Source of the DNA: DASUAS01 sp963809795
GTDB lineage: Bacteria > Actinomycetota > Acidimicrobiia > IMCC26256 > DASPTH01
Direction of reading: 5' to 3'
DNA: 64,000 bases
Assembly (NCBI GenBank): GCA_963809795.1
Contig: CAWELN010000025.1
Span: forward strand, 62,001-126,000
Below are positions 16,186-24,516 of the stretch, in pieces (within the stretch, counting starts at the first letter, position 1; every line of letters begins with the position of its first letter). The notes under the pieces are model-generated. The model worked only from the letters and a program-made list of their open reading frames with translations. It was not told the origin of the DNA and did not search any database. Position numbers and translations under genes: made by a program.

Positions 16186-17984
16186 GGGTCGTCGCCACCG
16201 CCGGCCACGTCGACCACGGCAAGTCGTCGTTGGTCCTCGCGCTCACCGGCACCGATCCCGACCGGTTCGTGGAGGAGAAGGAGCGAGGGCTCACCATCGA
16301 CCTGGGCTTCGCCTTCACCGACCTACCCTCGGGCCGAACGGTCGGTTTCGTCGACGTGCCCGGCCACGAGCGCTTTGTCAAGAACATGCTCGCCGGAGTG
16401 GGGGCCGTCGACGTCGCGCTGTTCGTCGTCGCCGCCAACGAAGGGTGGATGCCGCAGAGCGAGGAGCACCTTCGCATCCTCGACGTGCTCGGGGTGCGCC
16501 ACGGGATCGTGGCCCTCACCAAGGCCGACACCGTGAGCGCCGACGCGCTCGACGACGCCCGGCGCTCCGTGGTCGAGCACCTGGCGAGCTCGTCGCTCCG
16601 GGACGCCCAGGTGGTGGTGTGCGACTCGGTCTCCGGGCGCGGGCTCGACGACCTGCGACGCGCCCTCGATGCCGCCCTCGCCGCCACCCCCGCGGCGGAG
16701 GATCTCGGTCGGCCTCGGCTCTGGATCGATCGGGTCTTCGCGCCGCGCGGCGCCGGCACGGTGGTGACGGGGACGCTGCTGGGCGGCTCGGTCGCGGTCG
16801 ACGACACGCTGCGGGTCGTGCGGCTCGACCGTGCCGCGCGCGTCCGCGGCATCGAGAGTGCGCACGCGGCGGTCGAGGAGGTGAAGCCCGGGGCGCGCGT
16901 CGCGTTCAACCTCGTCGGGATCGAGCGTCAGGCGTTGACGCGGGGGGATGCACTCGTGCGCGCGGGCCAGTGGTTCGATGCCACCGAGGTGGATGTTGCG
17001 ATCACGCTGATCCCCGGAGCTCCGTCCCGGCTGCCGGCACAGCTCCGGGCGGCGGTGGGCTCAGGCGAGCAGGAGACCCGAGCCCGTGTCCTGGGCGGCG
17101 ACCACCGCTTCGCCCGCCTCCGGTTCGACGTGCCCGTCCCGCTCGTAGTCGGCGACCGCATGGTGCTGCGCGACCCGGCGCGCTCGCGCACGATCGCCGG
17201 CGCGGAGGTGCTCGACGTGGGGTCGCTGGTTCCGGCTCGTCGCGCCGCGTCCGTGCTGGCCCGGCCCACCGTCGTCCGTCTGCTCGAGGGGCACGGGTGG
17301 CTGCAGCGCGACGACCTGGCTCGACTGGTCGGCCTCGACGAACGCGGTCTCGATGCGTTGCTGCGCGACGCGGTCGACCGCGGTGACGCGGTCGTCGTCG
17401 GCGAGTGGTGGGCGCTTCCCGATGACGTCGAGGCTCTGCGCGGCCGCGCCCGCGGTGCGGTGCTCGAGCATCACGCCGCGGACGCGCTGTCGCCTGGGCT
17501 CGAGCTCGGTGTGCTCGCCGCCACGCTGGGCCGACCGACGCAGCAGGTGCGCGCCGCGTTCGAGGGTTGGGACACCCTCGTCGTGACCCGCGGGGTTGTG
17601 CACACGCCGGAGCACGCGGTGAGCGCGGCGGGGAGCGACGCCGGGCGCGCCCTGCTGGCCGAGCTCGACGCCACGCCGTTCTCGCCACCGGCGCCGGCCG
17701 ACGCCGCGCTCGCACGCGCGCTGGTACGCGAAGGCGCGCTCGTCGACGTCGACGGCATCGTGTTCACCAGTGATGCGATCGGCCACGCCCGCGCGCTCCT
17801 GCGGGCCGCGCTCGTCGACGGCGGGTCGATCACGGTCGGCAACGCGCGCGAGCTCCTCGGCAGCACGCGGAAGTTCGTGGTCCCGCTGCTCGAGCGGTTC
17901 GACCGCGAGGGCTTCACCCGGCGGCGCGGCGACGTGAGGATCGCCGGACCTCGGCTCGATGCCGCGGGAGACGATCAGCCGTAG
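16182..17984 (+). CDS. selB: Selenocysteine-specific elongation factor
   Basis: SelB brings Sec-tRNA to UGA codons next to a SECIS hairpin. The GTPase domain is at the N terminus (ATAGHVDHGKSSLVLAL, DVPGHERFVKNMLAG, ALTKADTVS), followed by EF-Tu-like beta barrels (APRGAGTVVTGTLLGG). The C-terminal half contains winged-helix repeats that bind SECIS RNA, including a final one at GNARELLGSTRKFVVPLLER. The length (600 aa) is normal. The GTG start lies within the selA stop. No tRNA-Sec, selD or clear selenoprotein gene is visible in this window. The 3' end overlaps the convergent whiB gene by 10 bp. Confidence 0.92.
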   Translation: MRVVATAGHVDHGKSSLVLALTGTDPDRFVEEKERGLTIDLGFAFTDLPSGRTVGFVDVPGHERFVKNMLAGVGAVDVALFVVAANEGWMPQSEEHLRILDVLGVRHGIVALTKADTVSADALDDARRSVVEHLASSSLRDAQVVVCDSVSGRGLDDLRRALDAALAATPAAEDLGRPRLWIDRVFAPRGAGTVVTGTLLGGSVAVDDTLRVVRLDRAARVRGIESAHAAVEEVKPGARVAFNLVGIERQALTRGDALVRAGQWFDATEVDVAITLIPGAPSRLPAQLRAAVGSGEQETRARVLGGDHRFARLRFDVPVPLVVGDRMVLRDPARSRTIAGAEVLDVGSLVPARRAASVLARPTVVRLLEGHGWLQRDDLARLVGLDERGLDALLRDAVDRGDAVVVGEWWALPDDVEALRGRARGAVLEHHAADALSPGLELGVLAATLGRPTQQVRAAFEGWDTLVVTRGVVHTPEHAVSAAGSDAGRALLAELDATPFSPPAPADAALARALVREGALVDVDGIVFTSDAIGHARALLRAALVDGGSITVGNARELLGSTRKFVVPLLERFDREGFTRRRGDVRIAGPRLDAAGDDQP

Positions 17985-18235
17985 CTCGCCTCGAGCAACC
18001 CTCGGCGCTCGTGCTCGTTCAGACCGCCCCAGATCCCGTGCGACTCTCCCACCCGCAGTGCGTGGTCGAGGCACTCGCTGCGCACCGGGCACTGGCGGCA
18101 GATCGCCTTCGCCCGCGACTCACGGACGTCGCGGTCTTCGCGCCGCTCGCTGCTCGAGGGCGGGAAGAACAGGGCGGTCTCCGGCCCCCGGCACGCGGCA
18201 CGCGTGCGCCACGGTTGCAATGTGTGGACGGTCAC
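17975..18235 (-). CDS. WhiB-family Fe-S transcription factor
   Basis: The protein is a small actinobacterial [4Fe-4S] regulator that usually binds the principal sigma factor. The four cluster cysteines are present (RAACRG and ICRQCPVRSEC), followed by the signature GIWGGLNEHERR. The GTG at 18235 is chosen because GGGGGAGGGGG lies just upstream and it yields the normal short length (86 aa). The subclass (WhiB1, 2, 4 and so on) cannot be fixed from this alone. In Mycobacterium tuberculosis whiB4 neighbours a pair of ArsA-like ATPase genes, and a similar pair follows here after one gene, which is suggestive only. Confidence 0.92.
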   Translation of the reverse strand: MTVHTLQPWRTRAACRGPETALFFPPSSSERREDRDVRESRAKAICRQCPVRSECLDHALRVGESHGIWGGLNEHERRGLLEASYG

Positions 18236-18332
18236 GGACCCCCTCCCCCTTCGAGTGCCTCGCGGCGCGGAACCTACTCCGGTCGCGCCCGGGCTCACAA
18301 GGGGCCGGCCCGCAGCCGCCGTCCCGGGCCGG

Positions 18333-19715
18333 TCAGGTGCGGGGCTTGGCCTTCCGGTTCCGGGCCCGTTCGCGGTAGTCCTGCGCCCCGCCCTCGGGCG
18401 GCTCGACCTCGAGCACGAGGCCCTCGACGGCCACCACCTTCACCGGGTCGCCGGCCCGGATCGGTGTGGCCCGGTTGGTCCGGGCCCGCCAGCGGGCGCC
18501 TCGGATCAGCACCACGCCGTCGGGGTCCACCGCGACCTCGGCGGTGCCGTCCTCGCCGATCATTCCCTCGCGGCCCACCGTCGGCGTCGAGAAGCGCGCC
18601 CGGATCATGGCGGTCATGCCGCCGAGCATGAACAACAACGTCCCCACGATGACCACGAGGAACACCCACCACGCCGGGCGGAGTTGCGAGGCCCCGCTGT
18701 ACAGGAACCAGGAGCCGGTGACGAGCGAGGCCGTCCCGATGAACGTCCACGGCCCGAGACCGCCCGCCTGCACGTCGATGGCGAAACCGAACATCGAGAG
18801 GAAGAGGAGCGCGAGCGCCCACCAGTGCACCGGGAGGTGGGAGAAGCCCACGAACGCGCCGACGACGCACAGCGCGCCGACCAGTCCGGCCAGGCCGATG
18901 GACGCGGTGTAGAACTCGAACACGATCAGCGCCAGGCCCGCCACGACCAGGAAGTACGCGATCGACGGACTGATCAGGCGGTGCAACAGCGAGTCGCCGA
19001 GTCCGAGCCGGTTGAACACCACGTCCTGGTTGGGCTGGCGCCGGCGGCCCGTGCCGGTGCCGATCACCTTCGCCGTCGAGAGCTTCACCGGACCCGCGGC
19101 GGTGGTCACGGTCTTGCCGTCGAGCTGCACGATGACCTCGCCGACGGTCGGCCGGACGCCGTTCGTGGCACCGACGGAGCTCGCCGCGGCCGAGCCGAGC
19201 CGCGCGCCGGCGAGCTTCCGGGCGCCGTCGGGGTCGCGACCGTTGCGAGCGGCCAGCACGGCCAGGCGGTCGGCCACGCCGGCGCGGGTGCCGGCGTCCG
19301 GGTCGTCCAGGCGCACCGGGTGACCGGGCCCGGCGCCGGAACCCGGCGACACGTAGGCGACGTGGGCGGCCTCGAGGAGGATGGTGGCGGCGCCCTTGGC
19401 GTCGGCGCCCGACGGGCCGACCCACACCGCGATCGGCACGCGCGAGCGGTTGATGGCGCGGACGACGGTCTCGATGTTCGTGTCGATCGCGCCCGACGAG
19501 TCCAGCTGCAGGATCAGCAGCGTGGCCCGACTGTCGTTCGCTTCGTGGATGGCGTCGAGGACGAGCGAGACGTTGGGCGCGTCGAGGTAGCCCTCGACCT
19601 GGACGACGTCGATGCCGCGCCGGCCGACCGGCTTCGTCGCCGCGCCCGCCACCGCGTCGAGGGCGAGGAGCGAGCACGCGACCACGAGGACGAGCAACGC
19701 GATGCGGCGTCGCAT
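18333..19715 (-). CDS. NfeD-family membrane protein with ClpP-like domain (catalytic Ser apparently lost)
   Basis: The architecture is the long NfeD form: a signal/anchor, an N-terminal ClpP-like 'membrane-bound serine protease' domain (about 30-240), four to six membrane helices (LVVAGLALIVFEFYTASIGL, WWVFLVVIVGTLLFMLGG) and a C-terminal OB-fold NfeD domain (EDGTAEVAVDPDGVVLIRG). In typical members the catalytic motif reads PSGARAASAG; here it reads PSGADAKGAA, so the nucleophilic Ser position is Gly. A protease role is therefore doubtful. The start at 19715 (MRRRIALLVLVV) is preferred, but a start further upstream at about 19755 is also possible. It is divergent from the ArsA-like pair. Confidence 0.75.
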   Translation of the reverse strand: MRRRIALLVLVVACSLLALDAVAGAATKPVGRRGIDVVQVEGYLDAPNVSLVLDAIHEANDSRATLLILQLDSSGAIDTNIETVVRAINRSRVPIAVWVGPSGADAKGAATILLEAAHVAYVSPGSGAGPGHPVRLDDPDAGTRAGVADRLAVLAARNGRDPDGARKLAGARLGSAAASSVGATNGVRPTVGEVIVQLDGKTVTTAAGPVKLSTAKVIGTGTGRRRQPNQDVVFNRLGLGDSLLHRLISPSIAYFLVVAGLALIVFEFYTASIGLAGLVGALCVVGAFVGFSHLPVHWWALALLFLSMFGFAIDVQAGGLGPWTFIGTASLVTGSWFLYSGASQLRPAWWVFLVVIVGTLLFMLGGMTAMIRARFSTPTVGREGMIGEDGTAEVAVDPDGVVLIRGARWRARTNRATPIRAGDPVKVVAVEGLVLEVEPPEGGAQDYRERARNRKAKPRT

Positions 19716-19746
19716 CCGGTGCGCGATGAGGACTCCCGTAGCATCG

Positions 19747-20721
19747 ATGGACATGGACCTCGAGCGCTTCTGCGCGACCTCCCGGGTCGTGATCGTGGCG
19801 GGCAAGGGTGGGGTCGGAAAGACGACGGTGACCGCCGCGCTGGCCACCGCAGCGGCCCGCACGGGCATGAGCGTGCTGATCGTCGAGGTCGAGGGCAAAT
19901 CGGGGCTCGCATCCTGTTTCGGCGAGTCGGCGCTCACCTACGAGGAAGCGGAGCTCCGGCCGGGGGTGCGGGCGCGCACCCTCACTCCCGACGACGCCCT
20001 GCTCGAGTACCTCGACGACCACGGTATGCGACGGATCTCGAAACGGCTCAGTCGGTCGGGGGTGCTCGACGTGGTCGCCACCGCCGTCCCCGGTATGCGC
20101 GACATCCTCGTGCTGGGCAAGGTGAAGCAGCTGGAGCGGGCCAACGCCGCCGACCTGATCATCCTCGACGCGCCCGCCGCCGGGCACGCGGTCAGCTTCC
20201 TCCTCTCGGCGCGGGGGCTGCTCGACGCGGTGCGCGTCGGTGCGATCAACCGCCAGGCGGCCGAGGTGGTGGAGCTCCTCAGCGACCCTGCCCGCTGCCA
20301 GGTCATGCTCGTCACCCTGCCCGAGGAAACCCCGGTCAACGAGCTGATCGAGACCGCCTACGCGGTCGAGGACCGCGCCGGCGTCGCGCTCGGCCCCATC
20401 GCGGTGAACTGCTGCGTGCCGCCGCTCGGCCCCGCCGGCGGCGCGCTCCGTGACGAAGACGGCGTGCGTGCCGATGCGGTCGCAGCGGGGCTCACGCTCG
20501 ACGACGGCGAGGTGCGGGCGCTCGCCGACGCGGCCGCGTTCCGCGACGATCTCGCTCGACGGCAAGCCGACCAGTGCGCGCGGCTCGCCGAGCGGCTCCC
20601 GCTCCCCCAGCTCCGGCTGCCCTTCTTCTTCACCGCCGACGTCGGGCCGGCCGAGATCGAGATCCTGGCCGACGAGCTGACCGCGGGCATCACCAGTCTC
20701 GACGACGTGGCGGCCCGATGA
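19747..20721 (+). CDS. ArsA/GET3-like ATPase, first of a coupled pair
   Basis: A P-loop ATPase of the anion-pump/tail-anchor family. The deviant Walker A is VAGKGGVGKTTV, followed by LIVEVEGKSGLASCFG and LIILDAPAAGHAVSFL. It has 324 aa, shorter than a full two-domain ArsA. The metal-binding Cys triad of arsenite pumps is not evident. Its stop overlaps the next gene start (ATGA), so the two paralogs are probably made together and may form a heterodimer. A homologous pair in mycobacteria is Rv3679-Rv3680. TAGCAT precedes the ATG by 2-8 nt, which may be a leaderless promoter. Confidence 0.85.
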   Translation: MDMDLERFCATSRVVIVAGKGGVGKTTVTAALATAAARTGMSVLIVEVEGKSGLASCFGESALTYEEAELRPGVRARTLTPDDALLEYLDDHGMRRISKRLSRSGVLDVVATAVPGMRDILVLGKVKQLERANAADLIILDAPAAGHAVSFLLSARGLLDAVRVGAINRQAAEVVELLSDPARCQVMLVTLPEETPVNELIETAYAVEDRAGVALGPIAVNCCVPPLGPAGGALRDEDGVRADAVAAGLTLDDGEVRALADAAAFRDDLARRQADQCARLAERLPLPQLRLPFFFTADVGPAEIEILADELTAGITSLDDVAAR

Positions 20722-21845
20722 CCGCCATCGCCGACCTCGTCGACCAGCGCCACATCCTGATCTGCTGCGGGACCGGTGGCGTGGGCAAGACGACGACCGC
20801 GGCGACGCTCGCCATCGAGGGCGCGCGGCGCGGGCGTGACAGCGTCGTCGTCACCATCGACCCCGCCAAGCGGCTCGCCAACACCCTCGGGCTCGAGCAC
20901 CTCTCCAACTCTCCGCACGAGATCCCGCGCGACATCTGGGATCCCGAGCGGGACGCCACTCCGGGTGGGCATCTGCACGCGCTGATGCTCGACACCGAGA
21001 CCACGTTCGACCAGCTCATCCTGACCTACGCGCTCGACGACGAGCAGGCACAACGCATCCTCGAGAACCGCTTCTACCGCAACATCGCCGGCGCCCTCTC
21101 GGGCACGCAGGAGTACATGGCGATGGAGAAGCTGTACGAGCTCCACGACCGCGGCGGGTTCGACCTCATCGTGGTCGACACGCCGCCGACCCGTCACGCG
21201 CTCGACTTCCTCGACGCGCCCCGCCGGCTCACACGGATGCTCGACAACCGCGTCTTCCGCTTCCTCATGGTGCCGACCCGTACCACGCTGCGGGTGGGCA
21301 CGGTGGCGGCCCAGGCGTTCCTCCGCACCATCTCGCGTGTCGTCGGCACGGAGCCGGTCGACGACGTCGTCGCCTTCTTCCGCGCGTTCGAGGGGATGGA
21401 AGAAGGCTTCCGCGACCGGGCCGCGGAGGTGATGCAGCTCCTCGCCGCCGACGAGACCGCCTTCGTCTTGATCACGTCGCCGCGGCGGGACGCGGTGGAA
21501 GAGGCGGAGTACTTCGCGCAACGGCTCGCCGACGGGGAGTTCGCGGTCGACGCGCTCGTGGTCAACCGGGTGCACGGCCAGTACTCCGGCGTGGCGCCGG
21601 ACGTGCTGCGGACACGCGCGCTCGAGCTCGGCGCGGAGCCCGGCGACGCCGCGGCGCGGCTCGCACTGCGCTACGAGAACCTCGCCGAATTCGAGGACGT
21701 CGCGGGCCGGGAACGGCGCGAGCTCTCCGGGCTCGAGGAGCGGATCGGCGACGCGTCGGTGGCGCACGTGCCCGAGCTCGGCCACGACGTGCACGACTTC
21801 ACCGCGCTCCGGGCAGTTGCCGACCATCTGCTGGCCGCGGGCTGA
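20718..21845 (+). CDS. ArsA/GET3-like ATPase, second of a coupled pair
   Basis: The second paralog (375 aa) has Walker A CCGTGGVGKTTTAAT, VVTIDPAKRLANTLGLE and the switch DLIVVDTPPTRHALDFLDAP. It starts inside the stop codon of the first ATPase gene (ATGA overlap at 20718-20721). A long helical region (EFAVDALVVNRVHGQYSG onward) follows the core. The function in actinobacteria is thought to involve redox or metabolite homeostasis or membrane-protein handling. Arsenite export is unlikely because no ArsB or ArsR gene accompanies it. This functional statement is inference from the family. Confidence 0.85.
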   Translation: MTAIADLVDQRHILICCGTGGVGKTTTAATLAIEGARRGRDSVVVTIDPAKRLANTLGLEHLSNSPHEIPRDIWDPERDATPGGHLHALMLDTETTFDQLILTYALDDEQAQRILENRFYRNIAGALSGTQEYMAMEKLYELHDRGGFDLIVVDTPPTRHALDFLDAPRRLTRMLDNRVFRFLMVPTRTTLRVGTVAAQAFLRTISRVVGTEPVDDVVAFFRAFEGMEEGFRDRAAEVMQLLAADETAFVLITSPRRDAVEEAEYFAQRLADGEFAVDALVVNRVHGQYSGVAPDVLRTRALELGAEPGDAAARLALRYENLAEFEDVAGRERRELSGLEERIGDASVAHVPELGHDVHDFTALRAVADHLLAAG

Positions 21846-21909
21846 GCCCGCGGCCGAGACCCGTCGTCCACCTCCGGTGACGGCGTTGCCGACGGCTAGC
21901 GTTCGCCGG

Positions 21910-22299
21910 ATGAGCACGATCGTCGTCGCCGCCGACGCCCGGTGGGTCCGGGACCTGGTCAAGTCTTCGTGCACCGGCCCCGGCCAGGAGGTCCTCGAGG
22001 TCACCCGGGGCCAGGACGTGCGGACCGTCGTCGGCGAGCACAGCCCCGACCTGGTGATCCTCGACATGCAGATCGCCAACATGGGCGGCCTGGCGGTGAC
22101 CATCGACCTTCGTCTCGAGAGCTCGGCCGGGCGGATCCCCGACGTGTCGATCCTGCTCCTGCTCGACCGGGAGGCCGACCGCTTCCTGGCCAAGCGGGTC
22201 GACGCCGACGCCGAGCTGGTGAAGCCGGTCGACCCCGGCACCTTGCGCCGCACCGTCGACCGACTACTGGCTCGGGAACCGGAATCGACCGTCGGATAG
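21910..22299 (+). CDS. Stand-alone response-regulator receiver domain
   Basis: A 129-aa CheY-like protein with no output domain. The phospho-acceptor Asp is in PDLVILDMQIANMGG and the conserved Lys is in ELVKPVDPGTLRR, so it looks phosphorylatable. No histidine kinase is nearby. TAGCGT at 21897-21902 lies 7 nt before the ATG, fitting a leaderless start. The last codons (GGAATCGACCGTCGGATAG) are the arm of a dispersed repeat, so the repeat supplies the stop codon and the final residues (ESTVG). Confidence 0.8.
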   Translation: MSTIVVAADARWVRDLVKSSCTGPGQEVLEVTRGQDVRTVVGEHSPDLVILDMQIANMGGLAVTIDLRLESSAGRIPDVSILLLLDREADRFLAKRVDADAELVKPVDPGTLRRTVDRLLAREPESTVG

Positions 22300-22361
22300 G
22301 AGATGCAGCGCAGCCGTGCCCGGACGGGCGGGACGGCGGAGCGGAATCGACCGTCGGATAG
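22281..22361. repeat. Dispersed hairpin repeat (distal copy)
   Basis: GGAATCGACCGTCGGATAG occurs twice (22281-22299 and 22343-22361), flanking TAGGAGATGCAGCGC and the hairpin GCCGTGCCCG / CGGGACGGC. The 60-nt unit 22297-22356 matches 6936-6994 with only a few substitutions and one inserted base. The element lies between the receiver gene end and tRNA-Pro. Confidence 0.75.
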
Positions 22362-22377
22362 CATCACTGGTCCCCTT

Positions 22378-22455
22378 CGGGATGTAGCGCAGTTTGGTTA
22401 GCGCGCAGCGTTCGGGACGCTGAGGTCCCGGGTTCAAATCCCGGCATCCCGACCA
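22378..22455 (+). tRNA. tRNA-Pro (anticodon CGG)
   Basis: The cloverleaf is complete: acceptor CGGGATG / CATCCCG, D-arm GCGC-AGTTTGGTTA-GCGC, anticodon stem CAGCG / CGCTG with loop TTCGGGA (anticodon CGG), and T-arm CCGGG-TTCAAAT-CCCGG. Discriminator A and an encoded CCA end the gene at 22455. No integrated element follows it, although tRNA 3' ends are common integration sites. Confidence 0.95.
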
Positions 22456-22470
22456 TCGAAGGTGCAGGTC

Positions 22471-22497
22471 AGCGGGGGTTCGCGCCCCCGCTACTGC
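22471..22497 (+). terminator. Terminator after tRNA-Pro
   Basis: AGCGGGGG (22471-22478) and CCCCCGCT (22485-22492) form a perfect 8-bp stem with a six-base loop, followed by ACTGCTTTCTC. It lies 16 nt after the tRNA. The rest of 22498-22652 shows no further gene. Confidence 0.7.
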
Positions 22498-22652
22498 TTT
22501 CTCAGGCCGATTCCATCGCGCGCGTCCGGCTTGTGAGTCCGAGGACTCTTGCGGTCCTCGTGGTAAACGACGAACGTCTGTGACATCCCGTCAGCGGCGA
22601 GGAAGGCTCCTGTGGATCGCACGGGGCATTGCTGCCCGGAGGAGGTTGCCTG

Positions 22653-22820
22653 ATGCAACGCCAAGCGACACCGCGGAGCAATCGTCGGACCACCCGGGTG
22701 ATCGTGCTGCTCGCCATCGCGGTCGTCGGCTTCGTCGCCTACGTCTACAAGGAGTCTTCGCCGTCACCGCCGCCGCCGACGCCAGTGCCCGTGCCGACCG
22801 TCGCCCCGGCCGCGCCGTGA
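22653..22820 (+). CDS. Small single-pass membrane protein with Pro-rich tail (55 aa)
   Basis: The frame starts at an ATG with an ideal GGAGGAGG ribosome site 8 nt upstream. It encodes a basic N terminus (MQRQATPRSNRRTTR), one membrane helix (VIVLLAIAVVGFVAYVY) and a Pro/Val-rich tail (SPSPPPPTPVPVPTVAPAAP). The topology predicts a cytoplasmic N terminus and an outside tail. No family is recognised. It ends 9 nt before the NmrA-family gene, so co-transcription is likely. Confidence 0.65.
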   Translation: MQRQATPRSNRRTTRVIVLLAIAVVGFVAYVYKESSPSPPPPTPVPVPTVAPAAP

Positions 22821-22829
22821 GGGCGGGCG

Positions 22830-23747
22830 ATGGCTGAGCCTGGCCTCATCCTGGTGACCGGTGCCGGCGGCGGCGTCGCCGACGTGGGCGGCAAGGTGGT
22901 GGCGTTCCTGCGTGAGCGCGACCGCGCCGTACGAGCGATGGTGCACCACGATGGCGACGGCGCCGATGCCCTGCGCGCGCTCGGCGCCGACGTGGTCGTC
23001 GGTGACCTGACGCGCCCAGGAGATGTCGCGACGGCCCTCGACTCGGTCCAACGGATGTTCTTCAGCATGAGCGTGTCGCCGTCGTACCTCGAGGCCGCCG
23101 CCACCGTTGCGACGGTGGCCCGTGCCGTCGGCGACCTGGATGCACTCGTCGCCATCTCCCAGTTGACCGTGTCCCAGATGGACGCGCTCAGCATGAGCGA
23201 GTCACACCATCAGCGGCAGCACTTCCTGGCGGAGCAGGTGCTGAACTGGTCTGGGCTTCCGGTCGTGGTCGTTCGCCCGACGATCTTCTTGGACACTCCG
23301 TTGTTCACGACCATCGCCGCGGCGACCATCGCCGACAGCGGCACCATCCGGCTGCCATTCGGGACCGGTCGCACGTCGCCGATCGTGTCCGACGACGTGG
23401 CGCGGGTGGTCGCGACGATCCTGGCCGACCCGGGGCCGTATCTCGGCCGGGTCGTCGAGCTGACCGGCCCCCGGTCGCAGGACATGAACGGCGTCGCCGA
23501 GGAATACGCCCGCGCGCTGGGCCGACCGGTTTCCTACGTCGACGTCCCGTGGGAGACCTGGGCCGAGCACGTGCTCGCACACGCCGGGTTCCCACCGTAC
23601 GTCGAGGAGCACATCGCGACCGTGGCCCGGCTCCATCGCGAGAATCGGTACGACCGCCAGACCGACACGGTCGAGGAAATCACCGGCCAACCCGCCGAGT
23701 CCGTCGAGCACTTCGTCGCGCGGCGACGCGACCTGTTCGCCGAGTGA
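22830..23747 (+). CDS. NmrA-like NAD(P)-binding protein (atypical SDR)
   Basis: A 305-aa Rossmann-fold protein. The N-terminal nucleotide-binding segment is ILVTGAGGGVADVGGKVVAF, a variant of GxxGxxG, followed by GADVVVGDLTRPGDV and VVVVRPTIFLDTPLF. The NmrA group often senses NAD(P) or reduces quinones or isoflavones. The Tyr-x3-Lys catalytic pair of classical SDRs is not evident, in line with the atypical class. The ATG start is 9 nt after the small membrane gene. The substrate is unknown. Confidence 0.75.
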   Translation: MAEPGLILVTGAGGGVADVGGKVVAFLRERDRAVRAMVHHDGDGADALRALGADVVVGDLTRPGDVATALDSVQRMFFSMSVSPSYLEAAATVATVARAVGDLDALVAISQLTVSQMDALSMSESHHQRQHFLAEQVLNWSGLPVVVVRPTIFLDTPLFTTIAAATIADSGTIRLPFGTGRTSPIVSDDVARVVATILADPGPYLGRVVELTGPRSQDMNGVAEEYARALGRPVSYVDVPWETWAEHVLAHAGFPPYVEEHIATVARLHRENRYDRQTDTVEEITGQPAESVEHFVARRRDLFAE

Positions 23748-23806
23748 TGTGGGAACACCCGGAGGAGATTGTCTCAGCCGATGTTCTCTGACATCATCCC
23801 GGGCCT

Positions 23807-24481
23807 GTGACCACCAAGCCGGTCGTGGTGCTGTTCGACGTCGACGAGACGTTGGTGCACACCGGCGGCGCCGGGGCACGCAGCTGGAACGCCGCGTTCG
23901 AAGGCGTCTACGGGCTGCCGGCCGACATCGGGCAGCACACCTCCGCCGGCGAGACCGATCCGCAGGTCGCACGCGAGACATTCCGGGGTGTGCTCGGTCG
24001 CGAGCCGGTCGGCGACGAGCTCGATCCGCTCTACGCCCGGTACCTCCTGCACATGAGCGACGACATCTGGGATTCGCCGCAGTATCGGATGCTGCCCGGA
24101 GCGGATGAGGTCCTCCAGCGCCTCGTCGACGCCGGCGTCATCCTCGGGATCGTCTCCGGTGCCATGGAAGGCGCGGCGCGAACCAAGTTGATGCCGGCGA
24201 AGTTGAATCGGTTCTTCTTGTTCGGGGCCTACGGCTCGGACTCACCGGATCGGCCTGAACTGACGCGCATCGCCATAGAAAAAGCTGCGCACCTGCACGT
24301 CGATCTGTCAGCCACGGACGTGTTCGTCGTGGGCGACACGCCCCTCGACATCGCCGCCGCGCATGCTGCGGGCGCGGTGTCGGTTGGCGTCGCAACCGGC
24401 AAGTACAGCAAGGCCGAGCTCGAGAGCGCAGGCGCGATGCACGTGCTCGGTTCCCTGGAGGATCCGTTCCCCGGCATCTGA
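23807..24481 (+). CDS. HAD-superfamily hydrolase (phosphoglycolate-phosphatase-like)
   Basis: The four HAD motifs are visible. Motif I is LFDVDETLVHTGG, motif II GIVSGA, motif III the Lys region around IEKAAHL, and motif IV VFVVGDTPLDIAAAHAAG. The cap domain is helical and placed after motif I (subfamily IA). The protein has 224 aa and starts with GTG at 23807. It probably removes phosphate from a small metabolite in the cytoplasm. The substrate cannot be told from sequence. Confidence 0.8.
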   Translation: MTTKPVVVLFDVDETLVHTGGAGARSWNAAFEGVYGLPADIGQHTSAGETDPQVARETFRGVLGREPVGDELDPLYARYLLHMSDDIWDSPQYRMLPGADEVLQRLVDAGVILGIVSGAMEGAARTKLMPAKLNRFFLFGAYGSDSPDRPELTRIAIEKAAHLHVDLSATDVFVVGDTPLDIAAAHAAGAVSVGVATGKYSKAELESAGAMHVLGSLEDPFPGI

Positions 24482-24516
24482 AGCTGCACGCGGACCCTTG
24501 CCTCAAGGAGCGACCC

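Noticed and set aside
22378..22455. Attachment site of an integrated element at tRNA-Pro
   Set aside because: No integrase gene or repeated tRNA 3' segment was seen downstream, and a terminator and ordinary genes follow.
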